A stretch of DNA of 40,889 nt, taken from the NCBI GenBank assembly GCA_030706785.1, contig JAUZNW010000011.1, positions 1 through 40,889 of the forward strand, read 5' to 3'. Below, one piece after another: positions 34,508 to 40,889 of the stretch. The stretch comes from Bacteroidota bacterium (GTDB lineage: Bacteria > Bacteroidota > Bacteroidia > Bacteroidales > VadinHA17). The notes under the pieces are model-generated. The model saw only the letters and a program-made list of their open reading frames with translations, had not been told where the DNA came from and searched no databases. The stretch's first letter is position 1, and every line of letters starts with the position of its first letter. Made by a program: the position numbers and the translations under genes.

Positions 34508-35389
34508 TCAGATAGTCAGCACCCTGAATCCGAGAAGATTCATCAGGCTTTCACCGGGGCGGAACAACCTGTATGCATCAGGCCAGACTTTTGACAGGCA
34601 TTTGTCCTGTTCCTGTCTTATTACCAGGATAAGCTCATCCAAAGGGCCTGTGTCCTCCGGTCCAGAGTATTTATATCCGAGTGTACTGATCAGGACTGCG
34701 TAGTCATTGTACTGTCCGAGGTTCTGGGCCATTGAATCAAGCTTTTTCTCCAGGGTTTTTATCACTTTTGGATTCAGGGCCCTGAAAAAATAAAGCTGAT
34801 ACAGGAAATCCTTCGTCCTCTTCCTTAATTCATGAATGTTGGCCTGTTTTGGATAGTTACGGGATGTCAGGTAACATCCTGAAACAAGATGGTATGTAAA
34901 CTCCAACTCATGCAACAGGAGATGGGGATCAAGGGTGCCAAGCGACCGGAATCTCCACCTGTAGCCCGATTTAATCAGAATTCCGATAATCGTCTCAATG
35001 TCAGTCTTTAATTCCGGCGACAGACCGGTACTCGTTTGGTTATTGTTTAAAAGAGCGTTGATTTTCTCATTTGAGGCCAGCTGTGAAAAAAGGTCAGGGC
35101 ATTTTTTCTTAAGTGATTTCAGAACTTTCCTGTGAACGGAAGTCTCACGCCACAAACGCATTATCGTTCCTACTTCACGGAAAGCAGAGTACTCACGGTC
35201 GAATGCTGCCTCGTCGATCTGTGATTTCAGGAGCCTGACCGAAGCCCTTGATTTCTTCATAAGCACCCTGACATCATGAACCACTGTATCAGAAGGCATT
35301 ACCGAAGGATCGAGCATGGACCGGGCTTCCGTGATATAACCATGCAGAACAGGCTTGATCTCTTTCAGTTTTACAGCTTCCGGCGGCAT
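34508..35389 (-). CDS. CHAD domain protein (polyphosphate-binding helical domain)
   Basis: 293 residues, nearly all alpha-helical. Conserved CHAD elements with clustered His/Arg/Lys are VVHDVRVLMKKSRASVRLLK near residue 37 and NIHELRKRTKDFLYQLYFFR near residue 185, with LGQYNDYAVLIS near residue 225. CHAD domains bind polyphosphate through a basic groove and localise to polyP granules. The divergent neighbours are sixA and ppk1, which supports this role. No CYTH triphosphatase domain is attached. It is convergent with the sulfur operon; no strong terminator lies in the 23-nt gap. Confidence 0.88.
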   Translation of the reverse strand: MPPEAVKLKEIKPVLHGYITEARSMLDPSVMPSDTVVHDVRVLMKKSRASVRLLKSQIDEAAFDREYSAFREVGTIMRLWRETSVHRKVLKSLKKKCPDLFSQLASNEKINALLNNNQTSTGLSPELKTDIETIIGILIKSGYRWRFRSLGTLDPHLLLHELEFTYHLVSGCYLTSRNYPKQANIHELRKRTKDFLYQLYFFRALNPKVIKTLEKKLDSMAQNLGQYNDYAVLISTLGYKYSGPEDTGPLDELILVIRQEQDKCLSKVWPDAYRLFRPGESLMNLLGFRVLTI

Positions 35390-35463
35390 TGGGAAAAATT
35401 CATTTAGTGCCCTTATCCCATAAAATTACTCAATAATCACAATCATCCAAATGATAATGAAAT

Positions 35464-35605
35464 TCATCTTTCCCCGACCTGACCTCTCTCCAATTCTCCT
35501 CCCCCGGGGGGTGGAAAGATTTAATCATTGAATTTGAAACTGTTAATCCCCCTTCTCACTCCGGGAGGTAGGGAATCCCTAAGCAAGGCGAAAGGAGGGG
35601 ATGAT
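35464..35605. repeat. Intergenic GC-rich repeat block, copy B with several hairpins
   Basis: The 293-nt spacer between the CHAD gene and sixA contains an inverted, diverged copy (35481-35507) of the repeat at 11388-11413. It also has the palindromes CCCCCGGGGG (35501-35510) and TAGGGA-A-TCCCTA (35569-35581), and an imperfect pairing of TAATCCCCCTT with AAGGAGGGGAT. It is clearly richer in G/C than its surroundings and has no coding potential I can support. Confidence 0.5.
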
Positions 35606-35652
35606 GTCAGATCAGTACTCAATAAAAACTTTCAGATTCCCACATAATTGGC

Positions 35653-35660
35653 TAAATTTG
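35653..35660 (+). promoter_or_regulatory. -7 box (TAAATTTG) of the sixA-ppk1 operon
   Basis: TAAATTTG matches TAnnTTTG, 23 nt before the sixA ATG. TTTC about 19 nt upstream may serve as the -33 element. Confidence 0.55.
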
Positions 35661-35682
35661 CTCATGCCAAACAGCATAAACG

Positions 35683-36180
35683 ATGAAAAAGATAATTTTT
35701 GTTCGCCACGGGAGAGCGGAGGAACAGAGCGATTCAATTCCTGATTTCGAACGATCCCTGACTACAAAAGGAAAGGTTATCTCCGAACAAATGGCTGTTT
35801 TGCTAAAGGGGAAAACTGAAGATCCCGGCCTGCTCATAACAAGTCCAGCATTCAGGGCATATGAGACTGCTCTGGTCTTTGCCAGGGTCTTCAAAAAAGA
35901 TCCTGATACCGTTCTTCTCCGCAACAACCTGTACAACAGGGCAAGTCTGAATTATTTTGCTGAAATGCTAGCTGAAATGCCAGATGAAGTAAATTCAATA
36001 ATCCTTTTCGGCCATAATCCGGCTTTTACTGAGATAGCTGACCGGCTCTCAAAGGACGGCTGTGATTTCCTGCCTAAAAGTGCAGTTGCATGCCTTTCAT
36101 TCAGAACAGATACCTGGAAAGGTGTCATGCACGAAAAAGGCAGGATCGAATACTTCCTTAAACCCGACAAGTCCTTATGA
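35683..36180 (+). CDS. SixA-type histidine phosphatase
   Basis: 165 residues of the histidine phosphatase superfamily. The catalytic motif FVRHGRAEE lies at residues 6-14 and the second histidine is in LFGHNPAFTE near residue 110. ITSPAFRAYETA supplies the second phosphate-binding arginine. The small size without extra domains is that of SixA, which removes phosphate from phosphohistidine proteins. Its stop overlaps the ppk1 start (ATGA), so it is translationally coupled to polyphosphate kinase, an enzyme with a phosphohistidine intermediate. A functional link is inference from that coupling. Confidence 0.88.
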   Translation: MKKIIFVRHGRAEEQSDSIPDFERSLTTKGKVISEQMAVLLKGKTEDPGLLITSPAFRAYETALVFARVFKKDPDTVLLRNNLYNRASLNYFAEMLAEMPDEVNSIILFGHNPAFTEIADRLSKDGCDFLPKSAVACLSFRTDTWKGVMHEKGRIEYFLKPDKSL

Positions 36181-38228
36181 ACAAGACATATATCCCCAAA
36201 GAGATAAGTTGGCTTTCGTTCAATGAGCGGGTTCTCCAGGAAGCAGAAAATAAGGATGTCCCCCTTATAGAAAGGTTTAAGTTTCTGGGGATCTATTCAA
36301 ACAACCTTGACGAGTATTTCAGGGTAAGGGTTGCCACACTGAGCAGGCTTTCGCAGTTCGGCCCGAAATCGCACGATATTCTTGGTTACAGCCCTAAAGC
36401 CACACTGAAAAAAGTGCATGAAATTGTACTTGAACAGAATAAAAGGTTTGAAAAGATCTATGCAGGGCTTATCCAGGACCTGGCAAAACATAAGATTCAC
36501 ATTATCAATGAAAAAGAACTTGATGAGGAACAGGCTGATTTTTTGAGGGATTATTTCGTGCGTGAAGTACGCAGCAGACTTATGCCGTTCCTTATTGAAA
36601 AAGACTCCGGCCTTCCGAATCTGACCGACGACGCTATCTACCTCGCAATCATTCTGGCCAAGAAAAATGTGAAAAAAGAGAAGTACGCTCTGCTCGAAAT
36701 ACCGTCTGACGTGCTGCCAAGGTTTTTAGTACTTCCTGAAAGGGATGACGGCATATATGTGATATTCCTCGATGATATAATCAGGTTCGGGCTGAAGGAT
36801 ATCTTCTTCATTTTTGATTTTGATGAGATTTCTGCTTATACCATAAAGCTCACAAAGGACGCGGAGCTTGAACTGGCTGACGATATCTCCGAGAGCTACA
36901 TTGAGAATCTCTCCCGCAGCCTGCAGCAACGCAGGCATGGCACACCTGTGCGTTTTATCTATGACCGGGAAATGCCCAAAAGCATACTGAAGATGCTGAC
37001 ACTCCTGCTGAAATTCGGACCTGATGACGTTATAATTCCCGGAGACAGGTACCATAATTTCAAGGATTTCATGAGATTCCCTTACCTGGGGCGAAAGAAA
37101 TTCTATTTCGAACCACTAAAGCCCATCCCGCATAAGGATATACAGCCGGGTAAAAGCATCCTCTCGGCAATTTACAGAAAGGATATCCTGCTTTTTTTCC
37201 CATACCATCCGTTTGATCACTTTATCGATCTGCTTCGTGAAGCCTCAATCGATCCATATGTTACTTCAATCCAGATAACGCTTTACCGTTTAGCCCGTAA
37301 CTCCAGTGTGATCAATGCGCTGATGAATGCCGTCAGAAACGGTAAAAAGGTTACAACGGTTGTTGAGCTGCAGGCAAGATTTGATGAGGAGGCGAATATT
37401 TTATGGGGCAATAAGCTCATGGAAGAGGGTGTTAAGGTCATTTACGGAGTTCCTGGTTTGAAGGTCCATGCAAAACTGTGCCTGATAACCCGCTCCAAAA
37501 AAGATGTAGTCCAGCGATACGCAGTAATCGGGACAGGCAACTTCAACGAGGATACAGCCAGAATATATACTGATCACCTGCTTCTGACCAGCAACAAGAA
37601 AATCACAAACGAGGTATTCAAGGCATTTAACTTTTTTGATGTAAACTACCGGAAGGATAATTATTATCACCTTGTCCTTTCTCCGTTCTTCCTCCGGAAT
37701 AAACTTACACTTCTTATCGACAATGAGATAAAGAATGCAAAGGCAGGTAAGAAAGCCTATATCCATATGAAGCTGAACAATATAACTGACAATGAGATTA
37801 TTAATCACCTCTACAGGGCTAGCAGTGCAGGAGTCAATATCAGGCTTATAATCAGAGGGATGTTTTCTCTTGTTACGGGCATCAAGGATGTGAGTGAGAA
37901 TATAAAGGCAATCGGGATAGTCGACAGGTTCCTTGAACACACCAGGTTCATTATCTTCTGCAATGGTGGCAGCGAAGAGTGTTATATCTCATCTGCAGAT
38001 CTGATGACACGCAATATTGATCACAGGATTGAGGTGACATGCCCCGTCTTCGATAAAAACCTGAAGAATGAACTGAGGCATATATTTGACATTCAATGGA
38101 ATGATAACGTCAAAGCCAGAAAGCTTAATCCCGCCCTTTCGAACAAATTCGCCAAACCCGGGAAAAAGATCATTCATTCCCAGATGGAGGTATACGAGTA
38201 TTTGAAGAAAACAAGCAGATCAAATTAA
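36177..38228 (+). CDS. ppk1: Polyphosphate kinase 1
   Basis: 683 residues, the usual PPK1 length. The N-terminal segment EISWLSFNERVLQEAENKDVPLIERFKFLGIYSNNLDEYFRVRV and the HxK-type core VVELQARFDEEANILWGNKLMEEGVKVIYGVPGLKVHAKLCLI are diagnostic; the His in LKVHAKL is the autophosphorylation site. Further catalytic segments include YAVIGTGNFNEDTARIYTDHLL and a second His region in ITDNEIINHLYRAS. It makes polyphosphate from ATP reversibly and is membrane-associated. It lies in a group with sixA and a CHAD protein. Confidence 0.96.
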   Translation: MNKTYIPKEISWLSFNERVLQEAENKDVPLIERFKFLGIYSNNLDEYFRVRVATLSRLSQFGPKSHDILGYSPKATLKKVHEIVLEQNKRFEKIYAGLIQDLAKHKIHIINEKELDEEQADFLRDYFVREVRSRLMPFLIEKDSGLPNLTDDAIYLAIILAKKNVKKEKYALLEIPSDVLPRFLVLPERDDGIYVIFLDDIIRFGLKDIFFIFDFDEISAYTIKLTKDAELELADDISESYIENLSRSLQQRRHGTPVRFIYDREMPKSILKMLTLLLKFGPDDVIIPGDRYHNFKDFMRFPYLGRKKFYFEPLKPIPHKDIQPGKSILSAIYRKDILLFFPYHPFDHFIDLLREASIDPYVTSIQITLYRLARNSSVINALMNAVRNGKKVTTVVELQARFDEEANILWGNKLMEEGVKVIYGVPGLKVHAKLCLITRSKKDVVQRYAVIGTGNFNEDTARIYTDHLLLTSNKKITNEVFKAFNFFDVNYRKDNYYHLVLSPFFLRNKLTLLIDNEIKNAKAGKKAYIHMKLNNITDNEIINHLYRASSAGVNIRLIIRGMFSLVTGIKDVSENIKAIGIVDRFLEHTRFIIFCNGGSEECYISSADLMTRNIDHRIEVTCPVFDKNLKNELRHIFDIQWNDNVKARKLNPALSNKFAKPGKKIIHSQMEVYEYLKKTSRSN

Positions 38229-38238
38229 AATACTGTCA

Positions 38239-38763
38239 ATGAATTACTTAGCCCTTATAACAGGGACTATTGTCATAATTATATTCTCATGGTTCTTTTC
38301 AATAAAGCATGGGAGGTATCATGGTATTCCCAGGTTCTTCGCATTCGAAAGCATATTTCTCCTAACGCTCCTCAATATCAGGATCTGGTTCCATAATCCG
38401 ATTTCAATCCATCAGCTCATATCATGGATTCTGTTAATCCTCTCGGCATATGCCGGTATTGAAGGCTATCTGCTTTTGAAGAGAAAAGGAAGATCCGAAA
38501 AGAACTTTGAAAACACAACAGTCCTTGTTAAATCAGGTATTTACAAATACATCCGTCATCCGCTTTATCTCTCCCTCCTGCTTCTTGGTACAGGAGTGAT
38601 GATGAAAAATCCTGCAGTTTTACAGCTAATACTGGGTTTTATAAACCTGGTCGCCATTTATTTTACTGCCAGGATCGAAGAACGGGAAATGGCCGGCAGA
38701 TTCGGTGATGCCTACCTCCAGTATATGAGGAAAACAAAGATGTTTATTCCCTTTCTCCTTTAA
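38239..38763 (+). CDS. Isoprenylcysteine carboxyl methyltransferase (ICMT)-family membrane protein
   Basis: 174 residues with about five membrane helices. The cofactor-binding C-terminal part contains VLVKSGIYKYIRHPLYLSLLLLGTG (YxxxRHPxY, near residue 103) and ARIEEREMAGRFGDAYLQYMRKTKMFIP (EExxxxxxFGxxYxxY). These are shared by ICMT, PEMT and NnrU-like SAM-dependent membrane methyltransferases. The substrate in bacteria is generally unknown; prenylated proteins are not expected. It begins 10 nt after ppk1 and may belong to that operon. Confidence 0.85.
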   Translation: MNYLALITGTIVIIIFSWFFSIKHGRYHGIPRFFAFESIFLLTLLNIRIWFHNPISIHQLISWILLILSAYAGIEGYLLLKRKGRSEKNFENTTVLVKSGIYKYIRHPLYLSLLLLGTGVMMKNPAVLQLILGFINLVAIYFTARIEEREMAGRFGDAYLQYMRKTKMFIPFLL

Positions 38764-38815
38764 TGTCTTGCAGTCAGCCTTCGATCTTCCGTCTTCCTTC
38801 TTCCGTCTACACCTG
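38764..38815. repeat. Degenerate TCTTCCG-type intergenic repeat
   Basis: The segment GATCTTCCGTCTTCCTTCTTCCGTC, preceded by CAGTCAGCCTTC, resembles the direct-repeat run at about 22985-23017 after murQ. Both lie just beyond stop codons in convergent gaps. There is no reading frame of interest. Confidence 0.4.
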
Positions 38816-38826
38816 TTTACCTATAA

Positions 38827-38863
38827 AAGAAGCCGCATCGACATTTACTCTTTGCGGCTTCTT
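38827..38863 (-). terminator. Intrinsic terminator in the convergent gap (strong for the peroxidase gene)
   Basis: AAGAAGCCGCA and TGCGGCTTCTT form a perfect 11-bp stem with a 15-nt loop. Read on the minus strand the stem runs into TTTTATAG, so it ends the glutathione peroxidase message. The plus-strand side has only short T stretches but could also stop the ICMT message. Confidence 0.8.
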
Positions 38864-38896
38864 CCACATAAACCCAATCAAAAAATGGAACAATTA

Positions 38897-39439
38897 TCAT
38901 TCAGATAACCATGCCAGGGTCTTATCGGATCCGGGTTTCTCTTTTGTGTAGAGGACATCGACCAGTTTACCGTTCTCATCAATTAGGTATTTCTGGAAGT
39001 TCCATTTCACTTCAGAATCCATCACTCCGTTCAGTGCCTTGGTTGTCAGCCATTTATATAAAGGATGCATATCCTCGCCCTTTACTGAGATTTTTTCCAT
39101 CATTGGAAATGAAACTCCATAGTTCCTGGTGCAAAACTCTCTGATCTCAGAAGCCGTCCCGGGTTCCTGGTTTGCAAAATTATTGGCCGGGAAACCGATA
39201 ATCACCAGTTTATCCTTGTATTTCTCATAAAGATCCTCAAGGTCTTTGTATTGAGGCGTGAAACCGCACTTTGAAGCAGTATTCACGATCATCACTTTTT
39301 TACCTTTCAGAGATGAAAAATTAAAATCCTCTCCTTCAAGGGTCTTAACCTTGAAATCGTAGAAACTGGTTGCCTGGGCAAACCCGGAAACAGACAAAAT
39401 CAAAAACAAACATGTGATAAGCAATGTGTTCTTTCTCAT
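38897..39439 (-). CDS. Glutathione peroxidase-family thiol peroxidase, secreted
   Basis: 180 residues with a signal peptide (MRKNTLLITCLFLILSVSGFAQ), so exported, unlike most bacterial homologues. The peroxidatic Cys58 lies in VNTASKCGFTPQY. The catalytic Gln91 is in NQEPG and Trp146/Asn147 in KWNFQKYLID, giving the usual tetrad with Cys instead of Sec. The block normally reading FPCNQFG is FPANNFAN, but Cys103 (EFCTRNYG) remains as likely resolving cysteine, so thioredoxin-like proteins rather than glutathione probably recycle it. It detoxifies hydroperoxides in the cell envelope. A strong terminator follows. Confidence 0.9.
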   Translation of the reverse strand: MRKNTLLITCLFLILSVSGFAQATSFYDFKVKTLEGEDFNFSSLKGKKVMIVNTASKCGFTPQYKDLEDLYEKYKDKLVIIGFPANNFANQEPGTASEIREFCTRNYGVSFPMMEKISVKGEDMHPLYKWLTTKALNGVMDSEVKWNFQKYLIDENGKLVDVLYTKEKPGSDKTLAWLSE

Positions 39440-39498
39440 ATATTTTGGAATTCATTGTTAAACAGTCCAGACATCAAATTGTTCTCGCTCACCATCAT

Positions 39499-40362
39499 CT
39501 ACTTCTTCATCTCATTAACCGACTTCATATCAAGAGTGATCGGAACTGTCATGGTTTCAGGGGAAGAGATCTCCATATTCCCGGTCATCTTTATTGCAGA
39601 GGTCAATTTGATAAAATAGCCTTCCTTAATGGCGAACAGGTATTCAGAAGTACCCGTAAAGGGTCCTTTAATAAAAATATCCATACCCTGATTATTGACT
39701 GTCATGATCATAGTTCCTGTGTGATTGGTTGAAACCCTTGCACATTGTATTCCGTCAATGATTTCAATTGCTTCAAGTTTGTTAACGGAATTATCGAAGG
39801 TCTTCATTTTCAGAGATGGTGAAGTTACTATTGAGGAATCATTTGATTCCCATGTTTCTCCGGCTTTTACAGGTTTTTGGGGCAGAACGGGAAAGAAATC
39901 ATTAAGAGCCTGGGTCAGATTTGATTCGCTTCCTCCCTCATTGGTATAAACAATTTTTGCGGTTTCTGACATGTCAACGACCTTTCCTTCCGGGGAAATG
40001 ATCATATTACACGTTTTTCCGACAACGTCCTGGACAGCACCTCCAGTTCCACCCATTGGTGAGTCGGTTGTCTGCCCCAGAGTATCCACTCTGACTTCTA
40101 CCTTCAGATTGTTTTCCTGCTTTCCTGCTGTCTTTACCGAGCATCCGAAAGCAGACTTAACATCGACCTGCATTGTTTGACCCTGGAAATCCATAATCTG
40201 GGCCATAGTCGATTTAGTAAGATAGGTTATCTGTTTATCGGCCGGGTAATTGTAAACAAGCTTGACAGCGCCGGTGCCCTGGGAAAATCCACTGATGCAA
40301 ATACCTGAGAATAGCAGGACCAATCCTGCAAAAGTCAGGCTACTGAGAATTAGTTTTTTCAT
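39499..40362 (-). CDS. Secreted hypothetical protein (DUF6263-like)
   Basis: 287 residues with a signal peptide (MKKLILSSLTFAGLVLLFSGICISGFSQ). The mature domain is beta-rich and contains LPQKPVKAGETWESN in the middle and repeated segments of the type LTKSTMAQIMDFQGQTMQVDVKS and ISPEGKVVDM. This is a pattern I associate with DUF6263 proteins of Bacteroidota, a family of unknown function. It is divergent from the GH78 gene with a 79-nt gap and lies 59 nt upstream of the peroxidase gene on the same strand. Confidence 0.7.
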   Translation of the reverse strand: MKKLILSSLTFAGLVLLFSGICISGFSQGTGAVKLVYNYPADKQITYLTKSTMAQIMDFQGQTMQVDVKSAFGCSVKTAGKQENNLKVEVRVDTLGQTTDSPMGGTGGAVQDVVGKTCNMIISPEGKVVDMSETAKIVYTNEGGSESNLTQALNDFFPVLPQKPVKAGETWESNDSSIVTSPSLKMKTFDNSVNKLEAIEIIDGIQCARVSTNHTGTMIMTVNNQGMDIFIKGPFTGTSEYLFAIKEGYFIKLTSAIKMTGNMEISSPETMTVPITLDMKSVNEMKK

Positions 40363-40441
40363 TTGTTTGGAATTAAATAACTGATTTAATTTCGAAAATC
40401 TTCAGACTGAAAATTTAGCACTATTTCTTTAATTTTAGGGA

Positions 40442-40889
40442 ATGAAACACAAAATTATCTGTTCATTGGCACTGGCGCTTGCCGCCGGAACCCTCCTGGC
40501 TGGAATAAAACCTGTAAAACTTACCTGCGAATATCTTGACAACCCGCCGGTGATCGACGTGCGGCATCCGCGTTTATCATGGATCAACATCGCCGACAGA
40601 AATGAGCGTGGTCAGGTTCAGACAGCTTTCGAAATACGTGTAGCCGGTAAAAGGGAAGACCTGCTTTCCGGGAAATGCGATCTGTGGAACAGCGGGAAAG
40701 TACTTTCAGATGTTTCATTGAATATCCCGTATGATGGAAAACCTCTTGCATCGAGGCAGGATTGCTGGTGGCAGGTCAGGGTGTGGGACCGGAAGGGTAA
40801 AGTCTCTGAATGGAGTGAACCCGGATACTGGAGTATGGGAATACTTGATTCGGGTGAATGGAAAGCCTCCTGGATCGGAGCACCATGGC
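40442..40889 (+). CDS. GH78-type alpha-L-rhamnosidase, N-terminal part (3' partial)
   Basis: The frame is open from the ATG to the window end, so it is not in the ORF track. The visible ~149 residues begin with a signal peptide (MKHKIICSLALALAAGTLLA). Then come KLTCEYLDNPPVIDVRHPRLSW and SRQDCWWQVRVWDRKGKVSEWSEPGYWSMGIL, and DSGEWKASWIG at the edge. These are the N-terminal beta-sandwich and linker sequences shared by large Bacteroidota GH78 enzymes, which remove terminal L-rhamnose from plant glycans such as rhamnogalacturonan. The catalytic domain lies beyond the window. No susC/susD gene is seen here. Confidence 0.85.
   Translation, partial: MKHKIICSLALALAAGTLLAGIKPVKLTCEYLDNPPVIDVRHPRLSWINIADRNERGQVQTAFEIRVAGKREDLLSGKCDLWNSGKVLSDVSLNIPYDGKPLASRQDCWWQVRVWDRKGKVSEWSEPGYWSMGILDSGEWKASWIGAPW

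Overview
The window reads as chromosomal DNA of an uncultured-type Bacteroidota, probably in the Bacteroidales/Marinilabiliales range. The reasons are several TAnnTTTG promoter boxes of the Bacteroidetes type, a CusA-like RND pump fused to a TolC-like protein, a DUF3127 protein, many short secreted proteins and lipoproteins, and low Shine-Dalgarno content. Coding density is high. I see no tRNA or rRNA gene, insertion sequence, phage gene or CRISPR array. Both window edges cut genes: the RND pump on the left and a GH78 alpha-L-rhamnosidase on the right.

Layout. 1-4.2 kb: heavy-metal efflux (RND-OMF fusion, adaptor lipoprotein, CDF exporter). 4.3-11.3 kb: mnmD, two peptidyl-prolyl isomerases, an SSB-like DUF3127 protein, a beta-propeller/phosphoesterase and an M3 peptidase. 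11.5-15.2 kb: purL, overlapped at its 3' end by a convergent lipoprotein gene. 15.9-21.0 kb (minus strand): a five-gene heterodisulfide-reductase-like operon, hdrC1-hdrB-hdrA-hdrC2 followed by a NarI-like/HdrD-like membrane fusion. 21.1-22.9 kb: amino-sugar kinase and murQ. 23.0-24.1 kb: PAP2 phosphatase and a DUF3788 protein. 24.1-27.8 kb: heptose genes (gmhA, a PfkB kinase-HAD fusion, a deoxyhypusine-synthase-like protein). 27.8-30.8 kb: sodium/sugar symporter and an AGE-family epimerase. 31.0-34.5 kb: a small secreted protein, mobA, and a sulfide:quinone oxidoreductase-DsrC/TusE-DsrE2 operon. 34.5-38.2 kb: a polyphosphate group (CHAD, SixA, PPK1). 38.2-40.9 kb: methyltransferase, glutathione peroxidase, a secreted protein and the rhamnosidase.

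The most interesting signal links two separate operons. The hdr-like operon and the sqr-dsrC-dsrE2 operon each have a TAnnTTTG -7 box followed 1-3 nt later by the same element, TGTTAATT-nn-TTAACAGATC. Its core matches the operator of the NADH/NAD+ sensing repressor Rex. The sqr promoter also carries a perfect FNR/CRP-type palindrome. Together with gene content (C1-B-A-C2-B2 order as in sulfur-oxidising sHdr systems, a DsrMK-like quinone module, and a DsrC homologue keeping only its penultimate cysteine), this suggests a redox-controlled sulfane-sulfur/thiol to quinone electron-transfer system in a Bacteroidota. The promoter motif and cysteine patterns are read directly; the functional system is inference.
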